A DNA stretch of 64,000 nt, taken from positions 646,501 through 710,500 of the forward strand of contig NZ_LBIC01000001.1 in NCBI RefSeq assembly GCF_001005725.1, given 5' to 3'. The notes beneath the pieces were generated by a model. The model was not told the DNA's origin, ran no database searches, and was given only the letters and a program-made list of their open reading frames with translations. This DNA is from Sphingobium chungbukense (lineage in GTDB: Bacteria; Pseudomonadota; Alphaproteobacteria; Sphingomonadales; Sphingomonadaceae). The stretch's first letter is position 1; the number at the start of each line of letters is the position of its first letter. The position numbers and the translations under genes are program-made. Of this stretch, positions 1-9,186 are shown one piece after another.

Positions 1-222
1 GTGCTCAAGGTCAAGTTCGCGGATTTCCGGATCATCACCCGGTCGAAAAGTTTCGCGGGGCCGGTGCGCTCACCCGATGTGCTGGGGGAGACCGGGCGGG
101 CGCTGCTGCGGGCGCAACTGCCGCTGCGCATGGGCGCCCGGCTGCTGGGGCTGGGCGTGCACAATCTCGATCATGAGGAACCGGAGGGAGAGACCGGCGA
201 ACAGCTCAGCCTCTCCCTCTGA
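1..222 (+). CDS. dinB: DNA polymerase IV, C-terminal end (partial)
   Basis: The last 73 residues of a Y-family translesion DNA polymerase; the gene starts before the window. The visible part reads as the little-finger domain: a KVKFADF strand followed by ITRSKS near the start, and a late segment ARLLGLGVHNL, both typical of DinB C-termini. In the family this domain grips the template-primer during lesion bypass. It is convergent with the EipA-like gene, with 6 bases between the two stops. No active-site residues lie in the visible part, so the call rests on the little-finger motifs alone. It could be a close Y-family paralogue. Confidence 0.85.
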   Translation: MLKVKFADFRIITRSKSFAGPVRSPDVLGETGRALLRAQLPLRMGARLLGLGVHNLDHEEPEGETGEQLSLSL

Positions 223-228
223 CACCGA

Positions 229-1041
229 TCAGAAGGGCAGCCAGTTCCGCTTTTCGGTGAACTTCATATAGCCCGCATTGACCCCCAGCCGATATCCCAC
301 GCCCAGCCGGATCGGGATCAGCACGACGCTGCCCCAGCGCAGATAGCTGGCGGTGAAGCCGCCTACCAGATAGGCGGTGCCTTCCGCCGCCGGGAAGCGG
401 TGGTAGAGGTCCTGGGTATCGTAGAGATTATAGACCAGCACGAAGGTATTGGCCGCATTGCCGCCGACGTCGAAGCCGATGGACGGCCCGGTCCAGTAAA
501 CCTCGCGCTTGCCCTCGATCTTGTGGTTGAGCGTCCCCGAACCGTAGCGCAGCCCGACGACGAACGCGCCGGAGGCTTCACGCCCGGCGATATAGGCATT
601 GGGACGCCCCTGGTCCTTGAGGATCTTCTCGATGATTCCGGCCAGGCCTTCCGCCCCCTTGCCGAACACGCCCTCGGCCGCGCCGATCAGGTCGTCCTGC
701 TGATAGGAATCGCCCGGCGAGATGGCGGCTGGCGGCGAATTGGCCGTGACCGGCGCACCGGTTGCCGTCGCTCCCGTTCCGGCGGGTGCAGCCGTGGAGG
801 CCGCGCCATTGTCCGCCGGATAGCTGGTGCCCGGCTGAACGCTGTTGTCGACGCCTGGCTCGGTCGGTGTGCTGCCCTGTTGCGGCGGCGGCGCCAGGTC
901 TGAATCGATCGCCGCATTGGGATCGACCGTACGCACCTGCGCCTGCGCCGCGACCGGCGCCAGCGTCATTCCGGCCAGCGCAGCCGCCAGCGCTCCGGCT
1001 CGCGCCACGCGGCTGGATACCCGCCCCACTATCCCGATCAT
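229..1041 (-). CDS. EipA-like periplasmic protein (DUF1134)
   Basis: About 270 residues. The start at 1041 is chosen because it gives a clean Sec signal peptide (hydrophobic ALAAALAGMTLAPVAAQAQ around residues 15-33); an upstream in-frame ATG at 1203 would add a long unlikely tail. A low-complexity Pro/Ala/Thr linker covers roughly residues 45-125, then the DUF1134 domain fills the C-terminal half, including the GREASGAFVVGLRYGSG strand and GFDVGGNAANTFVLVYNL. EipA proteins of Brucella and Caulobacter are periplasmic beta-barrels linked to cell-envelope integrity; the role here is inferred from the family. The gene diverges from tRNA-Ser. Confidence 0.85.
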   Translation of the reverse strand: MIGIVGRVSSRVARAGALAAALAGMTLAPVAAQAQVRTVDPNAAIDSDLAPPPQQGSTPTEPGVDNSVQPGTSYPADNGAASTAAPAGTGATATGAPVTANSPPAAISPGDSYQQDDLIGAAEGVFGKGAEGLAGIIEKILKDQGRPNAYIAGREASGAFVVGLRYGSGTLNHKIEGKREVYWTGPSIGFDVGGNAANTFVLVYNLYDTQDLYHRFPAAEGTAYLVGGFTASYLRWGSVVLIPIRLGVGYRLGVNAGYMKFTEKRNWLPF

Positions 1042-1196
1042 GCCCGATACTCCCGAAAAGGCCCGCCACTTGATGATCGCCCAGATTATCGGGGAACAAG
1101 CTGAAACGACAATGAACGAACGGCGACCCGAGTCGATTCCGCGCCAGTCCGAATCCCTTTTCGCCAAAACCCGCAAATTTTCGTGGCGAAGGACCG

Positions 1197-1225
1197 TTGC
1201 CATGGACGAAAGCCACCGCTATAGG
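1197..1225 (+). promoter_or_regulatory. Probable promoter of tRNA-Ser
   Basis: TTGCCA at 1197-1202 and TATAGG at 1220-1225 are separated by 17 bases, matching sigma70-type boxes well. Transcription would start near 1232, giving a leader of about 40 bases before the tRNA. It is the best match in the interval. Confidence 0.55.
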
Positions 1226-1270
1226 CCGACACCTAGCCACTGCTCATCTTCCCGATGGGCAAATTCGTGC

Positions 1271-1362
1271 GGAGACGTGGGTGAGTGGCTGAAACCAGCG
1301 GTTTGCTAAACCGTCGTAGCCTTAAGGGGCTACCGAGGGTTCGAATCCCTCCGTCTCCGCCA
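1271..1362 (+). tRNA. tRNA-Ser (anticodon GCT)
   Basis: A complete cloverleaf with a long class II variable arm. The acceptor stem GGAGACG pairs with CGTCTCC at 1352-1358, followed by discriminator G and an encoded CCA at 1360-1362. The anticodon arm places GCT in the loop (stem GGTTT/AAACC region), which reads AGC/AGU serine codons. The T-arm has GGTTCGAATCC. The following 140 bases, up to the acyl-CoA dehydrogenase stop at 1503, hold no gene I can recognise. Confidence 0.96.
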
Positions 1363-1502
1363 CCTTTCTATCCATTCCCGTTCACGCCTCTCGCTGAAAG
1401 GCCCGCATGTACCCCATGCGCCAGGCGTTGCGTCGCCCGAAGGCTGGCGAGTATCCGGATCAGATCAGGATGCGGATACCAGCGGACGTGCGGACGCCTT
1501 CA

Positions 1503-2684
1503 TTACATGAAGGCCTGGAGGCCGGTCTGGCCGCGGCCAAGGATCAGCGTGTGAATGTCGTAAGTGCCCTCATAGGTGTTGACCGCTTCAAGATTGCACA
1601 TGTGGCGCATGACGTGGAACTCGTCGGAAACGCCATTGCCGCCATGCATATCGCGCGCGTCACGGGCAATGGCGAGCGCCTTGCCGCAATTGTTGCGCTT
1701 TAGCAGCGAGATATTCTCGATCGGACAGAGGCCCTCATCGAGTAGCCGGCCAACGCGCAATGCGAGCTGAAGGCCAAGGGCGATCTCCGTCATCATGTCC
1801 GCGAGCTTGCGTTGATAGAGCTGGTTCTGCGCGAGCGGCCGCTGAAACTGCTGCCGGTCCAGGCCATATTGCCGGGCGGCATGCCAGCAGGCCTCCGCCG
1901 CGCCCATCGCGCCCCAGCCAATGCCGTATCGTGCCTTGTTGAGGCAGCCGAACGGACCGGCGAGACCCGAGACGTTCGGCAGCAGCGCGTCCTCGCCGAC
2001 GATCGCGTCGTCCAGCACGATCTCGCCGGTGATGGACGCACGCAGCGATAGCTTGCCTTCGATCTTCGGGGTGGAGAAGCCCTTGGTATCGCGCTCCACG
2101 ATGAAGCCGCGGATCACACCGTCCAGCTTTGCCCACACCACCGCAAGGTCGGCGATCGGCGAATTGGTGATCCACATCTTCTGGCCGTTGAGGCGATAGC
2201 CGCCATCCACCTTCTGCGCCCGCGTCGCCATGCCGCCGGGGTCGGAGCCGTGGTTGGGTTCGGTCAGTCCGAAGCAGCCGACGAGCTCGCCGCTGGCCAG
2301 GCCAGGCAGATATTTGCGGCGCTGTTCCTCCGTGCCATAGGCGTGGATCGGATGCATGACGAGCGACGATTGCACGCTCATCGCTGAACGGTATCCGGAG
2401 TCCACCCGCTCTACCTCGCGGGCGATCAGGCCGTAGGCGACATGGCTCGCGCCCGCGCCGCCATATTCCTCCGGGATCGTCGCCCCGAGCATGCCGAGCG
2501 AACCCATTTCACGCAGGATCTCCCGGTCGAACACTTCATGCCGGTTTGCCTGTATGATGCGCGGCAGCAGTTTCGACTGGCAATAATCGTGCGCGCTGTC
2601 CCGGACCAACCGCTCTTCGTCGCTCAGCTGCTCGGAGAAACGCAGGGGGTCGTCCCAGATCAAGCTCGGTGCCTTGGCCATCAT
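1503..2684 (-). CDS. gcdH: Glutaryl-CoA dehydrogenase (acyl-CoA dehydrogenase family)
   Basis: A 393-residue FAD enzyme expected to oxidise and decarboxylate glutaryl-CoA to crotonyl-CoA in lysine/tryptophan breakdown. The order is that of acyl-CoA dehydrogenases: N-terminal helical domain, central beta domain with [17 protein letters not shown]-terminal helical domain. The catalytic glutamate is in [10 protein letters not shown] (about E372), where the glutaryl-CoA branch has it. The ATG at 2684 is preceded by GAAGGA at good spacing; a second ATG follows at 2681. It starts 7 bases after the stop of the TPP-enzyme gene, so the two are probably co-transcribed. Substrate is inferred from overall similarity to GCDH. 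Confidence 0.9.
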   Translation of the reverse strand: MMAKAPSLIWDDPLRFSEQLSDEERLVRDSAHDYCQSKLLPRIIQANRHEVFDREILREMGSLGMLGATIPEEYGGAGASHVAYGLIAREVERVDSGYRSAMSVQSSLVMHPIHAYGTEEQRRKYLPGLASGELVGCFGLTEPNHGSDPGGMATRAQKVDGGYRLNGQKMWITNSPIADLAVVWAKLDGVIRGFIVERDTKGFSTPKIEGKLSLRASITGEIVLDDAIVGEDALLPNVSGLAGPFGCLNKARYGIGWGAMGAAEACWHAARQYGLDRQQFQRPLAQNQLYQRKLADMMTEIALGLQLALRVGRLLDEGLCPIENISLLKRNNCGKALAIARDARDMHGGNGVSDEFHVMRHMCNLEAVNTYEGTYDIHTLILGRGQTGLQAFM

Positions 2685-2691
2685 GATTCCT

Positions 2692-4347
2692 TCACTGTGA
2701 TTCGGCGGCCGGGAGTGTGCGCCCGGGCGCGATGTCCTGCACGGACGTTTTGACGTGGATGAGGGCGACGGTGCCACATTCCCTGGCCTGGGCAAGCGCG
2801 GGTTCGAAGGCTTCGGTCGATTCCACCGTTATTGCCCAGGCCCCGAAGGCACGGGCGTAGGCCGCGAAATCGGGGTTGCGCAAATTGGTCGCGATCACGC
2901 GGCCCGGATATTCCTTCTCCTGATGCATCCGGATCGTCCCGTAAGAGCCGTTGTCCACCACGATGAAGATCACCCTGGCATCATGCTGCACCGCTGTCGC
3001 GATCTCCTGGCCGGTCATGAGGAAGCAGCCGTCGCCCGATACGCAGATCACCTCGCGGTCGGGATGCACCAGTTTGGCGGCGACCGCGGCGGGCACGCCA
3101 TAGCCCATCGCCCCGCTGGTCGGCGCCAATTGGGTGTGCGGCCGCCGATGGCGATGGAAGCGGTGCAGCCAGGCGGCATAGTTGCCGGCCCCGTTGCAGA
3201 TGATCGTGTCGGCCGGCATGTGGGCGCCCAGCCCGGCGAATATCTGCGAAAGATTGACTTGGCCCGTCACAGCAACCGGGCTGGAGAAGGCCTCATAGTC
3301 GGCGCGGCCGGCGCTCCGCCATTGCGGCCAGCGGCCCCGGAGCGGTGTCTCCGCCAATTTGAGCGCCGCCGCCGCGACGTCGGTGGCGGAAGCGATCAGC
3401 GGTGGCCAGACACGCCCGAGTTCCGCCGGATCGGCAAGGATGTGGATCAACTTCCTGGCCATATCCTCCCGCCGGAACAGGGTGTAGCCTTGGGTGACAT
3501 TCTCCCCCAGCCGTGCGCCGATCGCGAGGATCAGGTCTGCTTCGCGCACGCGTTCGAGCAGTTTGGGATTCGTCCCCAATCCGATGTCCCCGATGTAGCA
3601 GCGATGCTCATTGTCCCAAAGATCCTTGCGGCGGAAGGACAGGAGAACGGGAAGCTCCGCCGCATCCGCCCATTTCTCCAGCCGTTTGAGCGCCTCATCC
3701 GACCAGCCGCTGCCGCCGAGCAGGAGCAGCGGCTTGGTTGCCTGGTCGAGGGCGGCATGAATCGAAGCGGCGGTGGCGGGGTCCAGCCCGGTGGAGCAAG
3801 GCGGGGTGGGGTGAAAGCCCTGCGGCCGGGCGACTTCGGTCAGCATGTCCTCCGGCAGCGCAATGATCACCGGGCCGCGGCGGCCCTGCAGGGCGGTTGC
3901 GAAGGCGCGGCCGAGAATTTCGTCGGTGCGGCTGGCGTCGTCCAGTTCGACAGACCATTTTGCAAGGTCGCCCAGGGCGGCCCGATAATCGACCTCCTGA
4001 AATGCGCCGCGCCCGCGATCGCCGCGCCCGATCTGGCCGACGAACAGGATCATCGGCGTCGAATCCTGCTGCGCGGTATGGACGCCGATCGCTGCGTTGG
4101 TGGCGCCCGGTCCGCGCGTGACCATGCAGATGCCGGGCTTGCCGGTCAGCTTGCCATAGGCCTCCGCCATGTTCGCCGCGCCGGATTCATGCCGGCATGT
4201 CACCACCCGGATGCCGGGTTCGTCCACCAGCGCATCCAGCACCGCCAGATAGCTTTCGCCAGGCACGCAAAACACATGGTCGACGCAGCGCGCGACCAAA
4301 GCCTCGACCAGCAGGCGCCCGCCGGTCTTTCCTTCAATATCGGACAT
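2692..4347 (-). CDS. Thiamine-diphosphate-dependent enzyme (acetolactate synthase large-subunit family)
   Basis: 551 residues with three domains. The N-terminal Pyr domain (1-170) carries the cofactor-activating glutamate E54 in [13 protein letters not shown] and RGPGATNA. The middle domain is around 190-320. The C-terminal PP domain (370-530) has the diphosphate/metal motif [12 protein letters not shown] followed about 25 residues later by VVDNGSYG. Relatives include acetolactate synthase, benzoylformate decarboxylase and glyoxylate carboligase. No regulatory small subunit is adjacent and the next gene is glutaryl-CoA dehydrogenase, so a catabolic 2-oxoacid lyase is as likely as a biosynthetic AHAS. 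The exact reaction cannot be read from the sequence. Confidence 0.85.
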   Translation of the reverse strand: MSDIEGKTGGRLLVEALVARCVDHVFCVPGESYLAVLDALVDEPGIRVVTCRHESGAANMAEAYGKLTGKPGICMVTRGPGATNAAIGVHTAQQDSTPMILFVGQIGRGDRGRGAFQEVDYRAALGDLAKWSVELDDASRTDEILGRAFATALQGRRGPVIIALPEDMLTEVARPQGFHPTPPCSTGLDPATAASIHAALDQATKPLLLLGGSGWSDEALKRLEKWADAAELPVLLSFRRKDLWDNEHRCYIGDIGLGTNPKLLERVREADLILAIGARLGENVTQGYTLFRREDMARKLIHILADPAELGRVWPPLIASATDVAAAALKLAETPLRGRWPQWRSAGRADYEAFSSPVAVTGQVNLSQIFAGLGAHMPADTIICNGAGNYAAWLHRFHRHRRPHTQLAPTSGAMGYGVPAAVAAKLVHPDREVICVSGDGCFLMTGQEIATAVQHDARVIFIVVDNGSYGTIRMHQEKEYPGRVIATNLRNPDFAAYARAFGAWAITVESTEAFEPALAQARECGTVALIHVKTSVQDIAPGRTLPAAESQ

Positions 4348-4799
4348 GGGCGGTCTTCATCTCCATGAAAATTGCCGGGCTCGGGCGCCCCGTTCGCACG
4401 CGTCGATGCTGGAGGCATCGCCAGATGGGATATCCTGCCCGATCCCGGCGGCCGGGGGCTTCATCGCCATGCTCCCGGCGCTGTCGGAAGGAAATCGCAT
4501 CCATCTCTTCATGCCTGTCAATATCGATCCGATGATGCTGCCATTGCCCATGGTAAGGTTGAACATGCCCGGCGGGAAGCCCGTGTGTGATGGATGATCC
4601 GGGCACTTGTCAGGTCAGACTAATCGGCGGCCCTTCCGATGGGGCAACATATACCGGACGGTACCCTGCCACCGCAGCGAGGAAGGCCGTGCCGCGGCCG
4701 TTCGCTTATGGCATCGGGAAGGCGACAGAGTCCGGAAAATGGCTCCCAGCCCGGCGATCCTGCTCCTGCCGCAGCAGGAAGGATCGGTGAATGGCAATG
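4348..4799. other. Long intergenic stretch without a convincing gene
   Basis: About 450 bases between the divergent TPP-enzyme start and the lipoprotein stop. Several short frames are open on both strands but none has a recognisable domain. The most protein-like is 4587-4790 on the plus strand, whose N-terminal part reads CQVRLIGGPSDGATY, recalling small phage-type proteins, but it then runs into a basic low-complexity tail. I treat it as possible gene decay. The promoter of the TPP-enzyme operon must lie at the left end, but I could not pick boxes with confidence. Confidence 0.3.
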
Positions 4800-5216
4800 T
4801 TATTTTGCTGGGGAACGATAAGGCGTGAAGTCGCCCAGTGCGCAATTGCCCGTCACCATGCCGGTCATCAGGTCCGCGCTGGTCGCCAGGTCGCCACGGC
4901 AATATTGCGAGCCCCAGGTCTTGATGATCAACGTATCCCCACGCGCCAGACCCGCGCAGCTACCGATCAGGTCATTGCGGTAGACCAGCCGCCCGCTCAC
5001 CCGATAGAGCAGCACGCTATTGCTGATCGCGGTCAGATTGGCCTGCGGCACGCGATTGACGCAGCTCGTCTTTTCGCCCGGCACCTTGCCGGCCAGGGCG
5101 CGCTCCAGTTCGCTGGTCTGCTTTTCGGTCAGCTTGGGCGGCTCCTGGCTACCGGAACATCCAGCCAGCAACAGCGGCGCGAGAAATATCCCAGAGGGCA
5201 ATATCCATGAGCGCAC
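4800..5216 (-). CDS. Predicted small lipoprotein, function unknown
   Basis: About 138 residues. I prefer the GTG at 5216 because AGGAGAGG lies 4 bases before it; an in-frame ATG at 5231 would place that Shine-Dalgarno sequence inside the gene. The N-terminus is a lipoprotein signal (ILPSGIFLAPLLLAGC, lipobox LLAGC, lipidated Cys about residue 20), so the product should be anchored in the membrane facing the periplasm. Three further cysteines follow (in SCVNR, GSCAG and YCRGD) with one more near the C-terminus (NCALG), suggesting disulfides. I do not recognise a domain. It is separated by 55 bases from gloB and transcribed in the same direction. Confidence 0.7.
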   Translation of the reverse strand: MRSWILPSGIFLAPLLLAGCSGSQEPPKLTEKQTSELERALAGKVPGEKTSCVNRVPQANLTAISNSVLLYRVSGRLVYRNDLIGSCAGLARGDTLIIKTWGSQYCRGDLATSADLMTGMVTGNCALGDFTPYRSPAK

Positions 5217-5271
5217 GGCACCTCTCCTCATTCATCCCCGTTTGAAAGACGGCCAAACGACACGAAAACCG

Positions 5272-6006
5272 TCACGCAGCATCCTTGGCCGCGCGCCGGT
5301 CCGCCAGTTGCACGACATCGCGCGCGCGCATGAAGACATTGGTTGCGCGTTCCCGCCCGATGCTGGTCGGTACCGTCGCCTCACCTCGCGCCCGCGCCGC
5401 ATCGACCTCCGCCATACGGGTTTGGAGGGCGGCATTGTCCGGTTCCACCGTCAGCGCGAAACGGCCGTTCGATTGCGTATATTCATGGGCGCAATAGACC
5501 GCCGTGTCGTCCGGCAAGGCGGCGAAGCGCTGCATATTGGCGAACATCTGCGCCGCCGTCCCCTCGAACAGCCGGCCGCAGCCCATGGCGAACAGCGTGT
5601 CCCCCACGAACAACACATGGTCCTGCGCCAGATGATAGGCGACATGACCGGCGGTGTGGGCGGGCACTTCCATCACGACCGCCTGGTGATCACCGATCCG
5701 GACGCTGTCCCCCTCCCGCACCAGACGGTCCAGCGTGCCGATCTTCTCGGCCTCTGCCGCCGGGCCGGTGATGATGCAGCCACCCCAGGCTTCCGCTGCC
5801 GCCTTGATCGCCGCATTGCCGCCGACATGGTCGCCATGCCAATGCGTGTTCCAGATCTGGCCGATCGTCCACCCCCTCAGCCGCGCCGCCTCCAGCACCG
5901 GCTCCGCGACGGCGGGATCGACCGCCACCGTCTGCCCGCTGGCATCGTCGTGGAGCAACCAGACATAATTGTCGTTGAGAACGGGGATGCAGACGACCTC
6001 CAGCAT
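5272..6006 (-). CDS. gloB: Hydroxyacylglutathione hydrolase (glyoxalase II)
   Basis: 244 residues, normal family length. It hydrolyses S-D-lactoylglutathione to lactate and glutathione, the second step of methylglyoxal detoxification, in the cytoplasm. The metallo-beta-lactamase motif THWHGDH is at residues 54-60, with further metal ligands in VPAHTAGH and in the later YCAHEYT. The ATG at 6006 lies 4 bases after the gloA stop, so gloA and gloB form an operon. A longer frame open upstream to 6159 overlaps gloA and is rejected. Confidence 0.93.
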   Translation of the reverse strand: MLEVVCIPVLNDNYVWLLHDDASGQTVAVDPAVAEPVLEAARLRGWTIGQIWNTHWHGDHVGGNAAIKAAAEAWGGCIITGPAAEAEKIGTLDRLVREGDSVRIGDHQAVVMEVPAHTAGHVAYHLAQDHVLFVGDTLFAMGCGRLFEGTAAQMFANMQRFAALPDDTAVYCAHEYTQSNGRFALTVEPDNAALQTRMAEVDAARARGEATVPTSIGRERATNVFMRARDVVQLADRRAAKDAA

Positions 6007-6010
6007 GATC

Positions 6011-6457
6011 TTACCAGACTCCTGTATTGGGCATGGATGCCCAGGGCTCGGCGGGTTCCAGATGCCCGTCCTGCAACAGCTCGATCGAGATATTGTCCGG
6101 CGTGCGCACGAAGGCCATGTGCCCATCGCGCGGCGGGCGGTTGATGGTGACGCCCGCATCCATCAATCGCTGGCAGGTTTCGTAGATATTCTCGACCCTA
6201 TAGGCGAGGTGGCCGAAATTACGGCCGCCGCCATATGCCTCCGGTGGCGTGCCGTCCTCGGCCGGCCAGTTGTAGGTCAGTTCGACCTGCGCATCTTCGT
6301 CGCCCGGCGCAGCGAGGAAGACCAGGGTGAACCGGCCCTGCGCATTGTCGAAGCGCTTCTGTTCCTCCAGGCCGAGCAATCGGAAGAAGGCGACCGTGCG
6401 ATCGATGTCGGTCACGCGGACCATCGTGTGCAGATATTTGGGCAATATTAACTCCAT
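6011..6457 (-). CDS. gloA: Lactoylglutathione lyase (glyoxalase I)
   Basis: 148 residues. It isomerises the methylglyoxal-glutathione hemithioacetal to S-lactoylglutathione. The fold is two VOC beta-alpha-beta-beta-beta modules. The four metal ligands fit the expected places: H10 (KYLHTM), E59 (VELTYNW), H83 (GHLAY) and E126 (SIELLQ). There is no plant/yeast-type insertion, suggesting the short bacterial (Ni-type) form. It is the first gene of the gloAB pair and diverges from the SIMPL-domain gene with 91 bases between them. Confidence 0.93.
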   Translation of the reverse strand: MELILPKYLHTMVRVTDIDRTVAFFRLLGLEEQKRFDNAQGRFTLVFLAAPGDEDAQVELTYNWPAEDGTPPEAYGGGRNFGHLAYRVENIYETCQRLMDAGVTINRPPRDGHMAFVRTPDNISIELLQDGHLEPAEPWASMPNTGVW

Positions 6458-6548
6458 TCGTCGCTATAAAGCAACGGTTCATCTCTGAAGTCCTAGGAAC
6501 GTCCTCAAGATAAGATGCGTTGGGCATGGAAGGAAGAGGGAGGCGCGT

Positions 6549-7253
6549 ATGGATTTGGCCCATCATGGCAAGCTGTTGCTCGGCTGCGCGGGATTGATCG
6601 CCTTGGGTATCGTCAGCGGCGGGTATCTGTTGGGCGACGGGTTGAAACGGGCCAAGGCGGCGGACCGTTCCGTTACCGTTCGCGGTCTGGCTGAAAAGGA
6701 CGTGACCGCCGACCTCGCCACCTGGTCGATCAGCTATTCCGCCACGGGTTTCGACCTGCCCACCGTCCGTGCCGAAATCGACAATAATACGAAGGAACTG
6801 CGCGCCTATTTCGCCAGCCTCGGGTTCAAGCCCGACGCGCTGACCGCGACCGGCGCGGGGGTCAATCAATATATCAACAATGGCGTCAACACGATCACCA
6901 TCACCCAGCGCATGTTGTTGCGTACGACCGACATTGCCCGCGCTCAGCGCGCGGTGGCGCAGCAGTTCGATCTGGTCCGGCGTGGCGTCACGCTTCAGGA
7001 AGGATCGGGCATGCGTTACAGTTTCACGAGGCTCAATGACGTGAAGCCGTCAATGGTCGCTGCAGCAACCAAGGATGCCCGCGCCGCTGCCGAACAGTTC
7101 GCCCGTGACAGTGGCGCCAGCGTCGGCGGGATCAAAAGCGCGACCCAGGGCTATTTTTCGATCGAGGCGCGCGATGGCGAGGCCGACGGGGCGAGCGACA
7201 CGCCCTATAAGAAGGTGCGCGTCGTCACGACCGTCGATTTCTATCTCGATTGA
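6549..7253 (+). CDS. SIMPL-domain protein (DUF541), membrane-anchored
   Basis: 234 residues. An N-terminal membrane segment (about 8-28, LLLGCAGLIALGIVSGGYLLG) is followed by a SIMPL/DUF541 domain beginning at VTVRGLAEKDVTADLATWSI and ending in VVTTVDFYLD. Family members such as Brucella BP26 are periplasmic or envelope-associated and form ring-like oligomers; the molecular role is not settled. The ATG at 6549 follows AGGGAGG, a strong ribosome site. It stands alone between gloA (divergent) and the TPR gene (convergent). A small perfect inverted repeat (CTTGTC-GTC-GACAAG, 7274-7288) lies 20 bases past the stop. Confidence 0.82.
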   Translation: MDLAHHGKLLLGCAGLIALGIVSGGYLLGDGLKRAKAADRSVTVRGLAEKDVTADLATWSISYSATGFDLPTVRAEIDNNTKELRAYFASLGFKPDALTATGAGVNQYINNGVNTITITQRMLLRTTDIARAQRAVAQQFDLVRRGVTLQEGSGMRYSFTRLNDVKPSMVAAATKDARAAAEQFARDSGASVGGIKSATQGYFSIEARDGEADGASDTPYKKVRVVTTVDFYLD

Positions 7254-7336
7254 CGCGCATCAACGACGCCGATCTTGTCGTCGACAAGGATTGCGCCCGC
7301 TTCCCGAAGGAACGGGGCGAGGTCCGCATCGGGTGA

Positions 7337-8206
7337 TCAGTTGGCGGATTTCGGCGCGGGCAAACGGGAAAGATTGTCGGCGGCTGCCTTGCCCGCGGGC
7401 GATTGCGCCGCCAGCTTCACCGCGCGCTGCCAAGCGGAACGGGCCACATCCTCCTGATCGGTAAGGATGGCGATATTGCCTTCCTCCAGCGCGACGGAGG
7501 CATCGTCGGGCGACAGTTGCACTGCCCGCGCGATATGCGCCTGTGCCAGCTTCATCTCCCCGGCGCGGCGGGCCAGGGTGGCCGAAAGCAGCCAGGCCAG
7601 CGGGTCCTGAGGCACCTGCTCCAGCGCGATGTCCAGCGAATCGCGTGCACCCCCGACATCGTTCAGCGCCACGAGCGCGCGCGCGCGGTCGAGATGGACC
7701 TCCCCCTTCTCGACCCCGTCGGGCAGGCCACGCACCAGCGCTGCATCGAAATCGTTGCGTGCCTTGGCGGCATCACCACCCGCCAGCGCGGCATTACCCG
7801 CCTGCGCCCAGAGCCGTCCGCTCTGCACCATTTCGCCGCCGCGCTCGGCCTCCTCGGCGCCTTGTTCGAAGGCGACGATGGCGGGCGCCCAGCGCTCCGC
7901 GCGGGCATAGGCAAAACCCATGCAGTTGCGCGCGTAGAAGCTGCCGCCGTCGATCCGCCATTGTTGCGCGAAGGCGACGCCCTTGTCCGGCGCCTCGACC
8001 GCCTGATCCAGGCAGGCCTGGAATTTGGCGGCATATTTGTCGGGCACTGGAATGCGCCCGTCGTTCGTCCGGGCGGCGGGTGGGGGCGTGGCAACGGCAG
8101 AGGCCGCTGCCTCCGCCCTTTCCTTGCGCTTGCGGTTCATCACCGCCTCTATCTCCGGGTCGTAGGCCTGCGGCGCGAGCAGCAACAATGGGAGCAAAAG
8201 GGGCAT
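7337..8206 (-). CDS. Tetratricopeptide-repeat protein
   Basis: 289 residues. The start is a short hydrophobic stretch (MPLLLPLLLLAPQ) that may act as a signal peptide. A charged, Ala/Pro-rich segment follows to about residue 50, then TPR-like helical pairs spaced about 34 residues apart, recognisable at YARAERWAPAIVAFEQGAEE, ARARALVALNDVGGARDSLD and ARRAGEMKLAQAHIARAVQL. TPR arrays mediate protein-protein contacts; partner and function are unknown. Its ATG overlaps the stop of the upstream hydrolase by one base (TGATG), so the two are translationally coupled. Confidence 0.78.
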   Translation of the reverse strand: MPLLLPLLLLAPQAYDPEIEAVMNRKRKERAEAAASAVATPPPAARTNDGRIPVPDKYAAKFQACLDQAVEAPDKGVAFAQQWRIDGGSFYARNCMGFAYARAERWAPAIVAFEQGAEEAERGGEMVQSGRLWAQAGNAALAGGDAAKARNDFDAALVRGLPDGVEKGEVHLDRARALVALNDVGGARDSLDIALEQVPQDPLAWLLSATLARRAGEMKLAQAHIARAVQLSPDDASVALEEGNIAILTDQEDVARSAWQRAVKLAAQSPAGKAAADNLSRLPAPKSAN

Positions 8207-8961
8207 CAGAGGCTGTCCAACAGGCTGGCGACAGTCCGGATCAGCAGGGCAATGTCCGGGTCGCGGGAAAGGCGATGGTCGCCGTCCTTAATCAGCAGCG
8301 TCTGCACATCGGATGAACGCAGCCGCTCCGCAAGGCGCAGCGCGATTTGCCAGGGTACATCGGCGTCTTCCTGCCCGTGCAGCAACCGGACCGGACAGTC
8401 GATGGGAATCTCCCCCTCCAGCAGCCGGTTCGCCTGCCCGGACTGCCAGAAGGCCAGGGTTGTGACATAGGGATCGTCGCCATAGGCCGTCGGCTCGACG
8501 ATCCGCCCTTCGGTCGCCAGCAGTGCCTTGTCCGCATCGGTAAAGCCCCATTGGGTGAAATCGGGTGCCGCCGCGATGCCGACCAGCCCCGCCACCCGTT
8601 CCGGCCGCGCGAGGGCGATCAGCAGTGCCAGCCATCCGCCCATGGAGGAGCCGACCAGCACGACGGGACCTTCGGTCAGGGAATCGATCAGCAGCAGCGC
8701 ATCGTCGCGCCAGTTCGCCAGCGTGCCGTCCTCGAACCGCCCCTCGCTCGCGCCGTTGCCGGCATAGTCCAGGCGCAGCATCGCCCGGCCCTGCTCCCTT
8801 GCCCAGGCATCCAGCGCGAGTGCCTTGCCGCCCTCCATGTCGGACATATAGCCGGGCAGGAAGACGATCGTCGGCCCTTCACCGCGCTTATGACGGTATG
8901 CAAGCTTCACCCCGTCGGAGCGCGGGAGGAAAGAGGGTGGGACAAAGGCGGGGCTGTTCAT
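8206..8961 (-). CDS. Alpha/beta-fold hydrolase
   Basis: 251 residues. Nucleophile elbow GSSMGG at 104-109 (Ser106), an acid in LLHGQEDADVPW (about residue 203) and a histidine in KDGDHRLSRDPD (about 228) make a complete triad. FLPGYMSDMEGGKA near residue 34 forms the oxyanion-hole strand. It resembles the bacterial palmitoyl-thioesterase/BAAT-like serine hydrolases, but the substrate cannot be told. No signal peptide is visible, so it is probably cytoplasmic. It is coupled to the downstream TPR gene. The 138 bases upstream, to the tRNA-Leu, hold the promoters of both. Confidence 0.82.
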   Translation of the reverse strand: MNSPAFVPPSFLPRSDGVKLAYRHKRGEGPTIVFLPGYMSDMEGGKALALDAWAREQGRAMLRLDYAGNGASEGRFEDGTLANWRDDALLLIDSLTEGPVVLVGSSMGGWLALLIALARPERVAGLVGIAAAPDFTQWGFTDADKALLATEGRIVEPTAYGDDPYVTTLAFWQSGQANRLLEGEIPIDCPVRLLHGQEDADVPWQIALRLAERLRSSDVQTLLIKDGDHRLSRDPDIALLIRTVASLLDSL

Positions 8962-9054
8962 CGCGTTTCTCCGCAGGCTGTTGACGTCCTGACAGGTGCC
9001 GTAAGAAGCTCTTTGCCGGGAAACCAGAAAAATAAAAATAATGCATAGGGCGCG

Positions 9055-9083
9055 TTGACAGCCTTGGGACCAACGGCTAGTTG
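9055..9083 (+). promoter_or_regulatory. Probable promoter of tRNA-Leu
   Basis: A perfect -35 box TTGACA at 9055-9060, then 17 bases, then TAGTTG at 9078-9083 as a weak -10. Initiation about 7 bases later would put the 5' end just before the tRNA at 9100, as is common for stable RNA genes. Confidence 0.5.
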
Positions 9084-9099
9084 CGCGCTCCTACCCCGT

Positions 9100-9186
9100 G
9101 CCCAGATGGCGGAATTGGTAGACGCACCAGCTTCAGGTGCTGGCGATCGCAAGGTCGTGGAGGTTCGAGTCCTCTTCTGGGCACCA
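9100..9186 (+). tRNA. tRNA-Leu (anticodon CAG)
   Basis: Class II cloverleaf. The acceptor stem GCCCAGA pairs with TCTGGGC at 9176-9182, followed by A and an encoded CCA (9184-9186). The anticodon stem CCAGC/GCTGG frames the loop TTCAGGT with anticodon CAG, which reads CUG, likely the dominant leucine codon in this GC-rich genome. The T-arm has GGTTCGAGTCC. Its 3' end is the attachment site of the integrase gene that follows, and a near copy recurs at 12852. Confidence 0.96.

Noticed and set aside
7274-7288. Small palindrome CTTGTC-GTC-GACAAG as a terminator
   Set aside because: The stem is 6 bp and no T-run follows, so it could be chance.
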